Positions 1 to 8,888 of a stretch of DNA of 41,050 bases are shown here, piece after piece. Numbering within the stretch: position 1 is the stretch's first letter; every line of letters begins with the position of its first letter. The DNA is taken from positions 1 to 41,050 of the forward strand of contig NZ_LAPT01000066.1 in assembly GCF_003194385.1 (NCBI RefSeq), written 5' to 3'. The translations under genes and the position numbers were made by a program. The DNA comes from Pokkaliibacter plantistimulans (GTDB lineage Bacteria > Pseudomonadota > Gammaproteobacteria > Pseudomonadales > Balneatricaceae). Under the pieces are notes generated by a model, which was given only the letters and a program-made list of their open reading frames with translations, was not told the DNA's origin and ran no database searches.

Positions 1-27
1 AGTTGCCGATGATCCGGACACCGCGTT

Positions 28-244
28 AACAGGCTGTTGAAAAACGTTATCGAGGCAGCCGAGACAAGGAAATACCCCGAGGGCACAAGAAACAGGCGAA
101 AAAGCGGAGTTTAGTGGACTAAGTGAGCATTTGACTCGCTCCGCTCACCCCTTCGGGGCCGTGCTAAAGCACGTTCAGCCTGTGGCTGTGAGCCTGTTTT
201 TGACGCGGTATTCGGCAACGCAGATAGATTTTCAACGACCTGTT
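28..244. repeat. Inverted-repeat-bounded intergenic element (MITE-like)
   Basis: The left end (28-43, AACAGGCTGTTGAAAA) is an imperfect inverted copy of the right end (229-244), with 14 of 16 bases matching. No reading frame of note lies inside. The interior carries the words AAGCGGAGTTTA (102-113) and TGAGCATT (124-131). The same two words, similarly spaced, occur in the element at 32368-32513, so both look like members of one non-autonomous repeat family. A G+C-rich palindromic stretch follows at about 132-200. Mobility is inferred; no target duplication could be defined. Confidence 0.55.
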
Positions 245-272
245 AAAGGGTGCTGTGCACCAGGGAGCCTAT

Positions 273-1985
273 ATGCACGTGCTGATAGTGGATGATGACA
301 GCATTGACCGGGAGCATCTGAAGCGCACCCTGTGGGCCGATGATTCCTCCTGCCGGATTGTCGAGGCGGCGACGGTGGATGAAGGCCTGAACTGCTTCAG
401 CCAGGCGCGTTTTGACGTGATGCTGCTGGATTACTCCATGCCGCAACGGGATGGCATCGAAATGCTGATGGAACTGCGCAATGGCAAGCGTGATCACAGC
501 ACCGCCATCGTCATGATGAGTGTGTCGGAAGAGGAGCAGCTGGCCCTCGACTGCCTGCGTGCCGGGGCGCAGGACTTTTTACCCAAGTCGGAAATCAACG
601 CACCAAGGCTGCACCGCGCCATCCTGCAGGCACAGACCCGCTTTGCGCTGGAGCAGGAACTGGTGAAGAGCTATCAGCGGGTCAAGCAGCTGGCCGAATC
701 TGACAGCCTGACCGGCCTTGCCAACCGCTACCTGTTCGATGAGTCACTGAAATTCGCCGTCACCGGCCGCAAACGCAGTATCGGCAAGCTGGCGCTGATC
801 CTGATTGATCTTGATCACTTCAAATACGTCAATGACCACCATGGCCACGCGGTCGGCGATCAGCTGCTGCGCAAGGTGGCCAACCGCATGCGCGGCTGCC
901 TGCGCGGTAATGAAATGTTCGCCCGTCTGGGGGGCGATGAGTTCGCCATTACCCTGGGCTATATCGACAACCCTCAGGATGCCAGCCGGGTTGCGCAGCG
1001 GCTGCTGCGGGTGCTGGAAAAGCCCTACGAAATCGACGGTGCCTTTATCAATACCGGTGCCAGTATCGGCATCGCCATACACCCTGATAACGGCGATACG
1101 GTGGAAGAGCTGTTTAAGCACGCTGATATTGCCCTGTACCGGGCCAAGCGTCATGGGCGCAATCAGTTCTGTTTCTTCCATCAGGAGATGCAGACCCAGT
1201 TTTCCCGCCGCTATCAGCTGGAAGTGCGGCTGCGCGAGGCCATGCACCGCAACGAGCTGGTGATGCACTATCAGCCGGTGTTTGAGTCCGGCCAGCGCGA
1301 TCTGGTCGGTTTCGAGGCACTGATTCGCTGGTCACTGGATGGGCGGTTGTGCAGCCCGGCAGAATTTATCCCGGTGGCGGAGGAGTCGGCACTGATTCAT
1401 GGCATCGGCCGCTGGGTCATCGAGCAGGCGATCGGTCAGCTGGCGATCTGGCATCGGAGCAGCGGCAAGGCGCTGAGTATGGCCATCAATATCTCTGCGG
1501 TGCAGCTCAATGATCCGGGTCTGGCGGCATTCCTGAACAGTTGTCTGATCTTTCATGGCGTGGCCCCGGCGCAGGTGGAAATCGAGCTGACCGAAACCGC
1601 ACTGCTGGATGATGCCGAAGAGAAACTGGCCAATATTGCCGCCATTCATGCGCTGGGTTGCCTTATCGCGCTGGATGACTTTGGCACCGGCTTTTCCTCC
1701 ATATCCCATCTGCGCAGCTTCCCTATCAGCATCGTCAAGATCGACCGCAGCCTGATGCCGCCCAATGAGGATGACAGCCGGGCACTGGCGCTGATCCGCG
1801 GTGTGGTGCTGATGGTCGATGCACTGGGGTTGCAGCTGGTGGGTGAAGGGGCCGAAACCGAGGCCCATACTCAGCTCTGCCAGCGCCTGGGTATCCACCG
1901 CATCCAGGGTTACTACCTGGCGCGACCAGCGGCCTGCGATGATATCGAGCAGCGCTTTTTCGCACCGGCCGCGCCGGTCAATTAG
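273..1985 (+). CDS. Response regulator with GGDEF and EAL domains (c-di-GMP turnover)
   Basis: The protein has 570 residues. A receiver domain (about 1-120) has acidic residues D7-D9, phospho-acceptor D53 in LLDYSMP and the conserved K in FLPKSE. A GGDEF domain (about 150-310) has an intact RLGGDEF near residue 222. An EAL domain (about 325-560) has FEALIRW (E348), NISAVQL, ELTET and DDFGTGFSS. Both catalytic signatures are intact, so it could make and degrade c-di-GMP under phosphorylation control. The inhibitory I-site before GGDEF reads RGNE instead of RxxD, so product inhibition may be weak. ATG 273 is preferred over GTG 255 because AGGGAG (262-267) lies five bases upstream. No partner histidine kinase is adjacent. 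It stands alone between a repeat element and cmoA. Confidence 0.9.
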   Translation: MHVLIVDDDSIDREHLKRTLWADDSSCRIVEAATVDEGLNCFSQARFDVMLLDYSMPQRDGIEMLMELRNGKRDHSTAIVMMSVSEEEQLALDCLRAGAQDFLPKSEINAPRLHRAILQAQTRFALEQELVKSYQRVKQLAESDSLTGLANRYLFDESLKFAVTGRKRSIGKLALILIDLDHFKYVNDHHGHAVGDQLLRKVANRMRGCLRGNEMFARLGGDEFAITLGYIDNPQDASRVAQRLLRVLEKPYEIDGAFINTGASIGIAIHPDNGDTVEELFKHADIALYRAKRHGRNQFCFFHQEMQTQFSRRYQLEVRLREAMHRNELVMHYQPVFESGQRDLVGFEALIRWSLDGRLCSPAEFIPVAEESALIHGIGRWVIEQAIGQLAIWHRSSGKALSMAINISAVQLNDPGLAAFLNSCLIFHGVAPAQVEIELTETALLDDAEEKLANIAAIHALGCLIALDDFGTGFSSISHLRSFPISIVKIDRSLMPPNEDDSRALALIRGVVLMVDALGLQLVGEGAETEAHTQLCQRLGIHRIQGYYLARPAACDDIEQRFFAPAAPVN

Positions 1986-2069
1986 ACAGCAACAGGACAA
2001 CATTCGTGCAGTGATGACGGTCGGAGAGTAGAATAGCCGCCTCTTTTCTTGCCTATCCAGTGTTGAACC

Positions 2070-2792
2070 ATGCGCGATCAAATCTATGCCGCGCCCCTGC
2101 CTGAGGTCAGCGGCTTTGCCTTTGACGAAGCGGTGGCCCGGGTCTTCCCCGATATGATTCGCCGGTCTGTGCCCGGCTATACCACCATCATCCCCATGAT
2201 TGAACTGATTTGCGCACGCTACGCCCGTGCCGGAACCCGGCTGTACGATCTGGGCTGCTCTCTGGGTGCATCCACACTGGCCATGCGCCACGGCGTCAAA
2301 CAGCGTGACTGCCAGCTGATCGGTGTCGATAACTCTGAAGCCATGCTCAGCCAGTGCCGCGCCTATGTCGAGGCTGACTCTGCCAGTGCGCCGGTGGAGC
2401 TGGTGCTGGGGGATATCCGTGATCAGGCAATCGACAATGCCTCGGTGGTGACGCTGAATTTCACCTTACAGTTCCTGCCGCCGCAGGATCGTCAGCCACT
2501 GCTGCAGACCATTTTTGACGGCCTGCAGCCCGGTGGTGTGCTGATCCTGTCGGAGAAAATCTGCTTCAACGAACCGGAGCAGAGCATTCAGGAAGTGCTG
2601 CATCATGATTTCAAACGCGCCAACGGCTATTCCGATCTGGAAATCAGCCAGAAGCGCACTTCGCTGGAAAATGTGCTGATCACCGAGAGTATCGAGGCCC
2701 ATCAGCAGCGGCTGAAAGCCGTGGGCTTCAGTCAGGCGCTGGTGTGGTATCAGTGCTTTAACTTTGTTTCCATGCTGGCGGTGAAGGTATAA
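2070..2792 (+). CDS. cmoA: Carboxy-S-adenosyl-L-methionine synthase CmoA
   Basis: The protein has 240 residues, the usual family length. CmoA converts SAM and prephenate to carboxy-SAM, the donor used by CmoB for wobble uridine 34 in tRNA. Recognised from the N-terminal block FDE-VARVFPDMI-RSVPGY, the Rossmann SAM motif YDLGCSLGAST and the block GVDNSEAML. NFTLQFLP, LSEKI and the C-terminal YQCFNF region also match the family. The stop is followed three bases later by the cmoB start, so the two are cotranscribed. No strong Shine-Dalgarno is seen before the ATG, but the N-terminus aligns with known CmoA proteins. Confidence 0.96.
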   Translation: MRDQIYAAPLPEVSGFAFDEAVARVFPDMIRRSVPGYTTIIPMIELICARYARAGTRLYDLGCSLGASTLAMRHGVKQRDCQLIGVDNSEAMLSQCRAYVEADSASAPVELVLGDIRDQAIDNASVVTLNFTLQFLPPQDRQPLLQTIFDGLQPGGVLILSEKICFNEPEQSIQEVLHHDFKRANGYSDLEISQKRTSLENVLITESIEAHQQRLKAVGFSQALVWYQCFNFVSMLAVKV

Positions 2793-2795
2793 GGC

Positions 2796-3836
2796 ATGAC
2801 AACGAACGCCTTACCTTTGTCCGCAGCGCCTCAAGGTGCCGCGCAGCAACCCGGCTGGAATTATCTCGACTGGTTTGGCCCGGCGTTGCAGCAGATGCGC
2901 GCGGGCAACCTGCAGGCCTGGGCCGACAGCCTGCCGGCGCATCTGACCCGACTGTTTGAAGAAAAGCCCCACGGTGATCTGGCCCGCTGGCTGGCTGCCT
3001 GGCAACAGTTGCCAGAGGTGGCGGATGCCGAGGTCGATCTCAACAGCGATACCCTGACGGTACGCAGTGCGGCGGGCCTCAGCCCTGCCGCCCTGCAGCA
3101 GCGGCATGAGGCACTGTGGGGCCTGCGACCCTGGCGCAAGGGGCCATTTGAGTTTTTCGGTGACTTTATCGATACCGAATGGCGTTCCGACTGGAAGTGG
3201 CAGCGCGTCAGCCCCCATGTCGATCTGCGCGGTTGCCGGGTACTGGATGTGGGCTGTGGCTCGGGTTATCACTGCTGGCGGATGGCCGGAGCCGGAGCCA
3301 GTGAGGTGTACGGTATCGACCCGTCGATGCTGTTCCTGTTCCAGTTCCATGCGGTCAAGCGTTACCTGCCACAGGCGGCGGTGCATTTCCTGCCGATCCG
3401 TATGGAAGATATGCCGGCCAGTCTGGCAGCCTTCGACCGGGTGTTCTCCATGGGCGTGCTCTATCACCGCCGGGATCCGCTGGAGCACCTGATACAGTTG
3501 CAGCAGACGCTGGTGTCGGGTGGCGAGCTGATTCTGGAAACGCTGGTGGTGGAGGGCGATGAGCGCACCGTGCTGATGCCGGAAGATCGCTATGCGATGA
3601 TGCGCAACGTCTGGTTCCTGCCGTCGACGGCCATGCTGGAGCTGTGGTTAAGACGGCTGGGCTTTCGTGATGTGCGTACTGTGGATATCTCTGTTACCAC
3701 GGTGGATGAGCAACGCAGTACGGAATGGATGAGTTTCCAGTCACTGCCGGACTTCCTTGATCCTGAAGATCAGCGCAAGACCATCGAGGGCTATCCTAGC
3801 CCGCTGCGTGCCACCGTGATTGCGCGCAAAGCCTGA
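2796..3836 (+). CDS. cmoB: tRNA U34 carboxymethyltransferase CmoB
   Basis: The protein has 346 residues. CmoB transfers the carboxymethyl group from carboxy-SAM to 5-hydroxyuridine 34, giving cmo5U in tRNAs that read four-fold degenerate codon boxes. The N-terminal half carries family blocks such as LRPWRKGPF and FGDFIDTEWRSDWKW. The methyltransferase core follows with VLDVGCGSGYHCWRMAGAGA, GIDPS, FDRVFSMGVLYHRRDPL and ETLV. The C-terminal RTVDISVTTVDEQRSTEWM is also typical. It starts three bases after the cmoA stop, as in the classical cmoAB operon. The 153-bp gap downstream separates it from convergent cmoM. Confidence 0.96.
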   Translation: MTTNALPLSAAPQGAAQQPGWNYLDWFGPALQQMRAGNLQAWADSLPAHLTRLFEEKPHGDLARWLAAWQQLPEVADAEVDLNSDTLTVRSAAGLSPAALQQRHEALWGLRPWRKGPFEFFGDFIDTEWRSDWKWQRVSPHVDLRGCRVLDVGCGSGYHCWRMAGAGASEVYGIDPSMLFLFQFHAVKRYLPQAAVHFLPIRMEDMPASLAAFDRVFSMGVLYHRRDPLEHLIQLQQTLVSGGELILETLVVEGDERTVLMPEDRYAMMRNVWFLPSTAMLELWLRRLGFRDVRTVDISVTTVDEQRSTEWMSFQSLPDFLDPEDQRKTIEGYPSPLRATVIARKA

Positions 3837-3838
3837 TC

Positions 3839-3994
3839 ACTGTCCACAGCCCTGCGGTCTGACAGGAAGGCGATATTTACCCACAGCCTTCCTGCTTCAC
3901 TCTTCCTTCTTTATATACACAGCACGCGGGCGCCCGGTAGCGGACACGTTGTGCACACGTCCCCTCGCAGATTCATTTCAGCTGTTTGTTCACA
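3839..3994. other. Convergent cmoB/cmoM gap with DnaA-box-like 9-mers
   Basis: The gap holds several 9-mers one mismatch from TTATNCACA: TTACCCACA (3877-3885), TTGTGCACA (3949-3957) and TTGTTCACA (3986-3994). A CTGTCCACAG lies at about 3839. They are weaker than those in 4912-5110 on the other side of cmoM. They may be auxiliary origin sequence or chance. No gene is seen here. Confidence 0.3.
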
Positions 3995-4760
3995 GCGGCC
4001 GGTAACACAACATGTGGACATAACGGCCCAGATCCCGGTAGGGCGGCACCCGGGCAAACTGGTGTTCGGCAGGCAGCACCTGTTCAAGGGTAACCTTAGC
4101 GCGAAGCTGGCGGGGAATATGATCGTAGACGCCACGAATACCGGTCCAGGTACGCACTTCCAGACCCATGGCCTGCAACCAGTCATGAACCTGCTGGGGT
4201 TCCAGCGGGCCGGGTGGGGTCAGGGAGCCCTCGCGGCGGCGGAAGGTGTCGCCCATGCCTTCACTGAACTGGGCACTGCTCAGGTAGCGCCAGCGCAGGG
4301 CGTGCTTGTTATAGAACATCACCGAAAAGAAACCACCGGGTCTGACCAGCGGAAGCAGGCGTTGTAATGCCTCGAACGGGTCGACCAGCCATTCCATCAC
4401 CGCATGAAACAGCAGCAGATCAAACTGACCAAGACGCTCTTCACTGAGTACCTGCAGTGGACCGTGGATAAACTGTACCTCTGCACCGGGAGCGGTACGG
4501 GCAAATTCCTCGCGGGCCAGTTTGAGCATTTCCTCCGACAGATCGCACAGGGTGACCTGATGACCACGGGCAGCCAGTGTGGCACTGAACTGACCAATAC
4601 CTCCGCCGGCATCCAGTACCTTTAATCCGGGCTGGCTGAGATCAGGCCCGGCCTGCTGAAAGTCTTCCTGCAGCAGTGCCAGACGAATCTGGCCCTTGAT
4701 CGTATCGTAGATCTGCTTCTGAAATTGCTGACTGAGCTGATCAAAGTTCTGGTCTTGCAT
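3990..4760 (-). CDS. cmoM: tRNA 5-carboxymethoxyuridine methyltransferase CmoM
   Basis: The protein has 256 residues. CmoM (formerly SmtA) methylates cmo5U34 to its methyl ester mcmo5U in certain tRNAs. The N-terminus MQDQNFDQLSQQFQ-IYDTIKGQIR matches the E. coli protein. It also has the SAM site LDAGGGIGQFSA, the block CDLSEEML, FHAVMEWL-DP, RPGG and MFYN-HAL. The C-terminal LGRYVHM is typical. The gene faces cmoA-cmoB, so all three dedicated enzymes of the cmo5U/mcmo5U branch lie within 2.7 kb. Its 5' end opens onto the origin-like region. CmoM is clear from family blocks, while a generic SAM methyltransferase is the fallback call. Confidence 0.9.
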   Translation of the reverse strand: MQDQNFDQLSQQFQKQIYDTIKGQIRLALLQEDFQQAGPDLSQPGLKVLDAGGGIGQFSATLAARGHQVTLCDLSEEMLKLAREEFARTAPGAEVQFIHGPLQVLSEERLGQFDLLLFHAVMEWLVDPFEALQRLLPLVRPGGFFSVMFYNKHALRWRYLSSAQFSEGMGDTFRRREGSLTPPGPLEPQQVHDWLQAMGLEVRTWTGIRGVYDHIPRQLRAKVTLEQVLPAEHQFARVPPYRDLGRYVHMLCYRPL

Positions 4761-4872
4761 CTGTTACCACCCCGATATCACGGCTGCAGAGTGTACGCCA
4801 AACCGCTGTCAGGCGGTGGGCTTCTCGCAGGATTTCTGCCCGGCACTTTGCCCGTCTGCGCAATTTTTCCCT

Positions 4873-5240
4873 TTTTATCGCACAAAAAATTTTCCTGTCA
4901 CTGACAGGCCATGTGCATAACCTGCCTGCGAGTCATCCACAGCCCCGGATGTGGATGATATGCCCTGAGCTATGGCTGTTCAGCACTAACGAGGAGAGTG
5001 TGTTGTGTATAACTGGGTGAGAGGTTATGGCGGGGAAATGTGTGTAACTCTGTGACTTATGTGCATAAAGGCTGTCTGTAAGCTCGGTTTGTTATGACCC
5101 CTGTGTATAACAGCCCAGGTTCTGCCTGCCTTATCCCCAATGTACCGCCAGCTGCCCCACCTATATAAAACATAGTTATTAATAATATATATATTTGTTT
5201 TTATTGAATTTTATTTAGTTATCAACAGATTTTTTCCACA
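4873..5240. other. Probable chromosomal origin of replication (oriC)
   Basis: Four exact matches to the DnaA box TTATNCACA are present, all on the minus strand: 4912-4920, 5004-5012, 5060-5068 and 5102-5110. One-mismatch boxes are TCATCCACA (4933-4941 and inverted at 4950-4958), TTATCCCCA (5131-5139), TTATCAACA (5219-5227) and TTTTCCACA (5232-5240). An extremely AT-rich stretch at 5161-5220 is a good candidate for the unwinding element. The position directly upstream of mnmG (gidA), followed by rsmG, parA and parB, is a classical gammaproteobacterial origin neighbourhood. dnaA is not in the window and few GATC sites are seen. The call rests on sequence and context, not function. Confidence 0.75.
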
Positions 5241-5319
5241 TCATTACTATCAAATCTATCATCTTTAAGGCTGATAGCCTTAGACTGTAGCAATGAGCAC
5301 AGCGTGCAGTGTGGATATA

Positions 5320-5348
5320 TTCAGATTTGCCGGCTATGCAGGTATACT
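5320..5348 (+). promoter_or_regulatory. Candidate promoter of mnmG-rsmG
   Basis: TTCAGA (5320-5325) and TATACT (5343-5348) are separated by 17 bp, about 90 bp before the mnmG start. The -10 hexamer is good and the -35 is moderate. The surrounding AT-rich origin sequence offers other choices. Confidence 0.4.
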
Positions 5349-5439
5349 TACCGCCCTTTTCCGAAGGCATGGCCTTCATGGCACCTTTCGTCACCCTTGC
5401 TGACGTCCCGGTGCATGGTGTAGATGAACGAGGTGTGTG

Positions 5440-7323
5440 GTGGATTTCCCAAAACGTTTTGATGTGATCGTGATCGGTGGCGGTCACGCCGGTACCGAAG
5501 CGGCCCTGGCGGCAGCACGCATGGGAGTCAGAACCCTGCTGCTGACCCACAACATCGAAACTCTGGGGCAGATGTCCTGTAATCCAGCCATCGGTGGTAT
5601 CGGCAAGAGCCATCTGGTGAAGGAAATTGACGCTCTGGATGGCGCCATGGCACGGGCTACTGACCTGGGTGGCATCCAGTTCCGCGTACTCAATTCACGC
5701 AAGGGGCCTGCGGTAAGGGCAACCCGCGCACAGGCTGACCGCATCCTCTACAAGGCAGCGGTGCGGGATATGCTGGAGAACCAGCCCAACCTGACACTGT
5801 TCCAGCAGGCGGCAGATGACCTGATCGTTGCAGGTGGGCAGGTCAAGGGTGTCGTCACCCAGATGGGGCTGAAGTTCTATGCCGAGCAGGTGGTGCTGAC
5901 CGCAGGTACCTTCCTCGGTGGTCTGATTCATATCGGTCTGGAAAACTACAGCGGTGGCCGGGCGGGTGATCCGCCCTCGATCCGTCTGGCACAACGTCTG
6001 CGTGAACTGCCGCTGCGTGTTGACCGTCTGAAAACCGGCACACCGCCCCGAATTGATGCCCGCACGGTTGATTTCAGCGTCATGGGAGTGCAGCCCGGTG
6101 ATACACCCACCCCGGTGATGTCTTATCTGGGCAACGTCAGCCAGCATCCGCGCCAGATCAACTGTTTCATTACCCATACCAACGAGCGCACCCACGACAT
6201 CATCCGCGCCAATCTGGATCGTTCACCGATGTATGCCGGTGTGATCGAAGGCGTCGGCCCGCGCTACTGTCCGTCTATCGAGGACAAGGTGGTGCGTTTT
6301 GCTGACCGTGATGGTCATCAGGTCTTTATCGAGCCTGAGGGGCTGACGACCCACGAGCTGTATCCCAACGGTATTTCCACCAGTCTGCCCTTCGACGTGC
6401 AGCTGCAGATCGTCAACTCCATCCGTGGCATGGAAAACGCCCATATCGTGCGCCCCGGCTATGCCATCGAGTACGACTTCTTCAATCCGCAGGATCTGCA
6501 GGCCAGTCTGGAAACCAAGGTGATCAATGGCCTGTTCTTTGCTGGTCAGATCAATGGCACGACCGGTTACGAAGAGGCCGGTGCACAGGGCTTGCTGGCG
6601 GGTATCAACGCCGCGCTGCGAGCGCAGGGCAAGGACAGTTGGTCACCGCGTCGTGACGAAGCCTATGTCGGTGTACTGGTGGATGACCTGATTACTCAGG
6701 GCACCAGCGAGCCTTACCGGATGTTTACCTCGCGCGCCGAGTACCGGCTGATTCTGCGTGAGGACAATGCTGATTTGCGTCTGACCGAGATCGGTTATCG
6801 GCTGGGTGTGGTTGGCGAGGAGCGCTGGCAGGCCTTCTGTGCCAAACGTGAAGCCATCGAGCTGGAACGTCAGCGCCTGAAAGATGTGTGGATCCAACCC
6901 AACAGTGACGTGGCCCAGCAGCTGGAGCCGCTGATGGGGCAGCCGATGAGCCGGCAGAACTCGCTGGAAGAGCTGATCAGACGGCCTGAGCTGGATTATG
7001 CCAAGGTCATGCAGGCGACGGGTGACGGCGTCAGCGATGAGCAGGTGGCTGAGCAGGTCGAGATCGAGATCAAGTACGCGGGGTATATTGATCGCCAGCT
7101 GGAAGAAATCGAACGTCTGCGCCGTAGCGAGAACATGCCGCTGCCACAGGACATGGACTATGATCAGATCGGTGGTCTGTCCAACGAGATTCGCAGCAAG
7201 CTGAAAAATATACGCCCCAGCAGTATTGGTCAGGCCGGTCGCATCCCCGGGGTGACGCCTGCTGCGGTATCGCTGTTGCTGGTGCATCTGAAAAAGCGTC
7301 AGGTTTTGCAGAAATCAGCCTGA
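5440..7323 (+). CDS. mnmG: tRNA U34 carboxymethylaminomethyl modification enzyme MnmG (GidA)
   Basis: The protein has 627 residues, normal for MnmG. With MnmE it installs the 5-carboxymethylaminomethyl group on wobble uridine using FAD and a methylene-tetrahydrofolate unit. The FAD site is [12 protein letters not shown] near the N-terminus. The conserved block [13 protein letters not shown] contains the region of the catalytic cysteines (MSCNPAIG), followed by [23 protein letters not shown] and the C-terminal helical domain ending LLVHLKKR are also present. The start is GTG. Position 5440 is chosen over the adjacent GTG at 5437 because homologues begin M-D-F-P and GAGG (5430-5433) is then correctly spaced. 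It is the first gene to the right of the presumed origin and leads into rsmG. Confidence 0.95.
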   Translation: MDFPKRFDVIVIGGGHAGTEAALAAARMGVRTLLLTHNIETLGQMSCNPAIGGIGKSHLVKEIDALDGAMARATDLGGIQFRVLNSRKGPAVRATRAQADRILYKAAVRDMLENQPNLTLFQQAADDLIVAGGQVKGVVTQMGLKFYAEQVVLTAGTFLGGLIHIGLENYSGGRAGDPPSIRLAQRLRELPLRVDRLKTGTPPRIDARTVDFSVMGVQPGDTPTPVMSYLGNVSQHPRQINCFITHTNERTHDIIRANLDRSPMYAGVIEGVGPRYCPSIEDKVVRFADRDGHQVFIEPEGLTTHELYPNGISTSLPFDVQLQIVNSIRGMENAHIVRPGYAIEYDFFNPQDLQASLETKVINGLFFAGQINGTTGYEEAGAQGLLAGINAALRAQGKDSWSPRRDEAYVGVLVDDLITQGTSEPYRMFTSRAEYRLILREDNADLRLTEIGYRLGVVGEERWQAFCAKREAIELERQRLKDVWIQPNSDVAQQLEPLMGQPMSRQNSLEELIRRPELDYAKVMQATGDGVSDEQVAEQVEIEIKYAGYIDRQLEEIERLRRSENMPLPQDMDYDQIGGLSNEIRSKLKNIRPSSIGQAGRIPGVTPAAVSLLLVHLKKRQVLQKSA

Positions 7324-7346
7324 GCGCTGATTAATTAACATCAGGT

Positions 7347-7368
7347 GTCCGGTCGATGCAGACCGGAC
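7347..7368 (+). promoter_or_regulatory. Hairpin between mnmG and rsmG
   Basis: A perfect 8-bp stem GTCCGGTC/GACCGGAC with a 6-base loop lies between the two genes. No T-run follows, so it is not a simple intrinsic terminator. An mRNA stability or attenuation role is possible. Confidence 0.45.
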
Positions 7369-7395
7369 CGGTAACGCAGTGATCGTGGATACAAG

Positions 7396-8040
7396 ATGGT
7401 GGTAAACGAGCAGATGCTGCAACAGCAGCTCAGCGCAGGTCTGGCGCAGATGCAGATCACGGCCAGTGACGAGCAGCAGCATAAGCTGATGGAATATCTG
7501 GCCCTGTTGCGCAAATGGAACAGCACCTACAACCTGACTGCCGTGCGTGACGTCAGCGAGATGGTCTGGCGTCATCTGCTGGACTCCATCAGCGTGCATC
7601 CGTATCTGCAGGGCGAGCATCTGATCGACGTCGGTACCGGTGCCGGTCTGCCCGGTATTCCGCTGGCCATCATGAATCCCCAGCGTCAGTTCACCTTGCT
7701 GGACAGCAATGGCAAACGCACCCGTTTTTTAACTCAGGTCAAGCTGACACTGGGTCTCGATAATGTTGTTGTAGTGAACACCCGTGTAGAATCCTGGCAG
7801 CCGCCGGTTCCGTTCGATGTGATTCTGTCCCGTGCCTTTGCGTCATTGCAGGACATGGTGGATGTCACAGGTCATTTACTGGCCGATCATGGGGTCTTCA
7901 TGGCCATGAAGGGCCTGTATCCTCAGGACGAGATCGACGCCTTGCCCGCCACCATCCGCATCCAGGCAAGCTATCCGCTGCTGGTTCCGGACTGTGATGG
8001 CGAACGTCACCTGCTGGTTATGCAGCAGGCAACGGTATGA
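7396..8040 (+). CDS. rsmG: 16S rRNA (guanine-527-N7) methyltransferase RsmG (GidB)
   Basis: The protein has 214 residues. RsmG methylates G527 in the 530 loop of 16S rRNA using SAM. It shows the family N-terminal block YLALLRKWNSTYNLTAVRD followed by RHLLDSI. The SAM-binding motif is LIDVGTGAGLPGIPLAI, followed by LLDSNGKRTRFL and the late motif SRAFASL. It follows mnmG after 72 bp and precedes parA, the common gid-par order near origins. The ATG has only a weak upstream purine stretch. No internal defect is seen. Confidence 0.95.
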   Translation: MVVNEQMLQQQLSAGLAQMQITASDEQQHKLMEYLALLRKWNSTYNLTAVRDVSEMVWRHLLDSISVHPYLQGEHLIDVGTGAGLPGIPLAIMNPQRQFTLLDSNGKRTRFLTQVKLTLGLDNVVVVNTRVESWQPPVPFDVILSRAFASLQDMVDVTGHLLADHGVFMAMKGLYPQDEIDALPATIRIQASYPLLVPDCDGERHLLVMQQATV

Positions 8041-8096
8041 CCGGCAGTAGCAGCATCCACTCCATCATCACCAAGGGCATCTAAGGGAGCTTCAAC

Positions 8097-8879
8097 GTGG
8101 CACGAATCCTGGCTGTGACCAACCAGAAAGGTGGCGTCGGCAAGACCACCACCTGCGTCAACCTGGCGGCCTCATTGGCAGCAACCAAACGTCGGGTGCT
8201 GATGGTGGATATTGACCCTCAGGGTAACGCCACCATGGGCAGTGGTGTCGACAAGCATGCACTGGATATGACCGTATATGACGTACTGGTCGGCACTGCC
8301 AAAGCATCGGAAGTGCGGATACGCCAGACCCCGGGTGGGTTTGACCTGCTCCCCAGCAATGCCGATCTGACCGCTGCTGAGGTCGAGCTGCTGGATATGG
8401 CTGATAAAGAAAAGCGCCTCAAGCATCAGCTGAACGAGCTGGATCAGGACTACGACTACATCCTTATCGACTGCCCACCTTCACTGAACATGCTGACCGT
8501 CAATGCACTGGCAGCCGCCGATGGTGTGCTGATTCCGATGCAGTGTGAGTACTACGCACTGGAGGGGATCAGCTCACTGATCAACACCGTCGAGCAGATT
8601 CGCGGTGCCATCAACCCGCAGCTGCGCATTGAAGGCATTCTGCGGACCATGTACGACCCGCGCACCAGTCTGGCCAACGAAGTGTCCAGCCAGCTGACTG
8701 AGCATTTTTCCGATCTGGTCTACCAGACGGTGATCCCACGTAATATTCGTCTGGCGGAAGCGCCCAGCCACGGTCTGCCTGCGCTGCTGTACGATAAACA
8801 GTCACGCGGCGCGGTGGCCTATCTGGCACTGGCGGGCGAGTTGAACCGCAAACAGCAACACACCCAACTGGCGAGCTAA
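8097..8879 (+). CDS. parA: Chromosome partitioning ATPase ParA (Soj)
   Basis: The protein has 260 residues. It is a Walker-type ATPase that drives segregation of origin-proximal DNA with ParB. The deviant Walker A motif NQKGGVGKTTT is near residue 8. Also present are DIDPQGNATMGSG (switch I region), DCPPSLNMLTVNAL (Walker B region) and the family block CEYYALEGIS. The start is GTG, with an AAGGGAG Shine-Dalgarno about ten bases upstream. parB begins nine bases after the parA stop, so the pair is one operon. I saw no canonical parS palindrome (TGTTTCACGTGAAACA-like) in the window. Confidence 0.95.
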   Translation: MARILAVTNQKGGVGKTTTCVNLAASLAATKRRVLMVDIDPQGNATMGSGVDKHALDMTVYDVLVGTAKASEVRIRQTPGGFDLLPSNADLTAAEVELLDMADKEKRLKHQLNELDQDYDYILIDCPPSLNMLTVNALAAADGVLIPMQCEYYALEGISSLINTVEQIRGAINPQLRIEGILRTMYDPRTSLANEVSSQLTEHFSDLVYQTVIPRNIRLAEAPSHGLPALLYDKQSRGAVAYLALAGELNRKQQHTQLAS

Positions 8880-8888
8880 GGCAGGCTG

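Noticed and set aside
1332-2291. A 319-residue minus-strand frame over the EAL domain and cmoA
   Set aside because: Shadow of well-supported genes on the other strand, with no recognisable domain.
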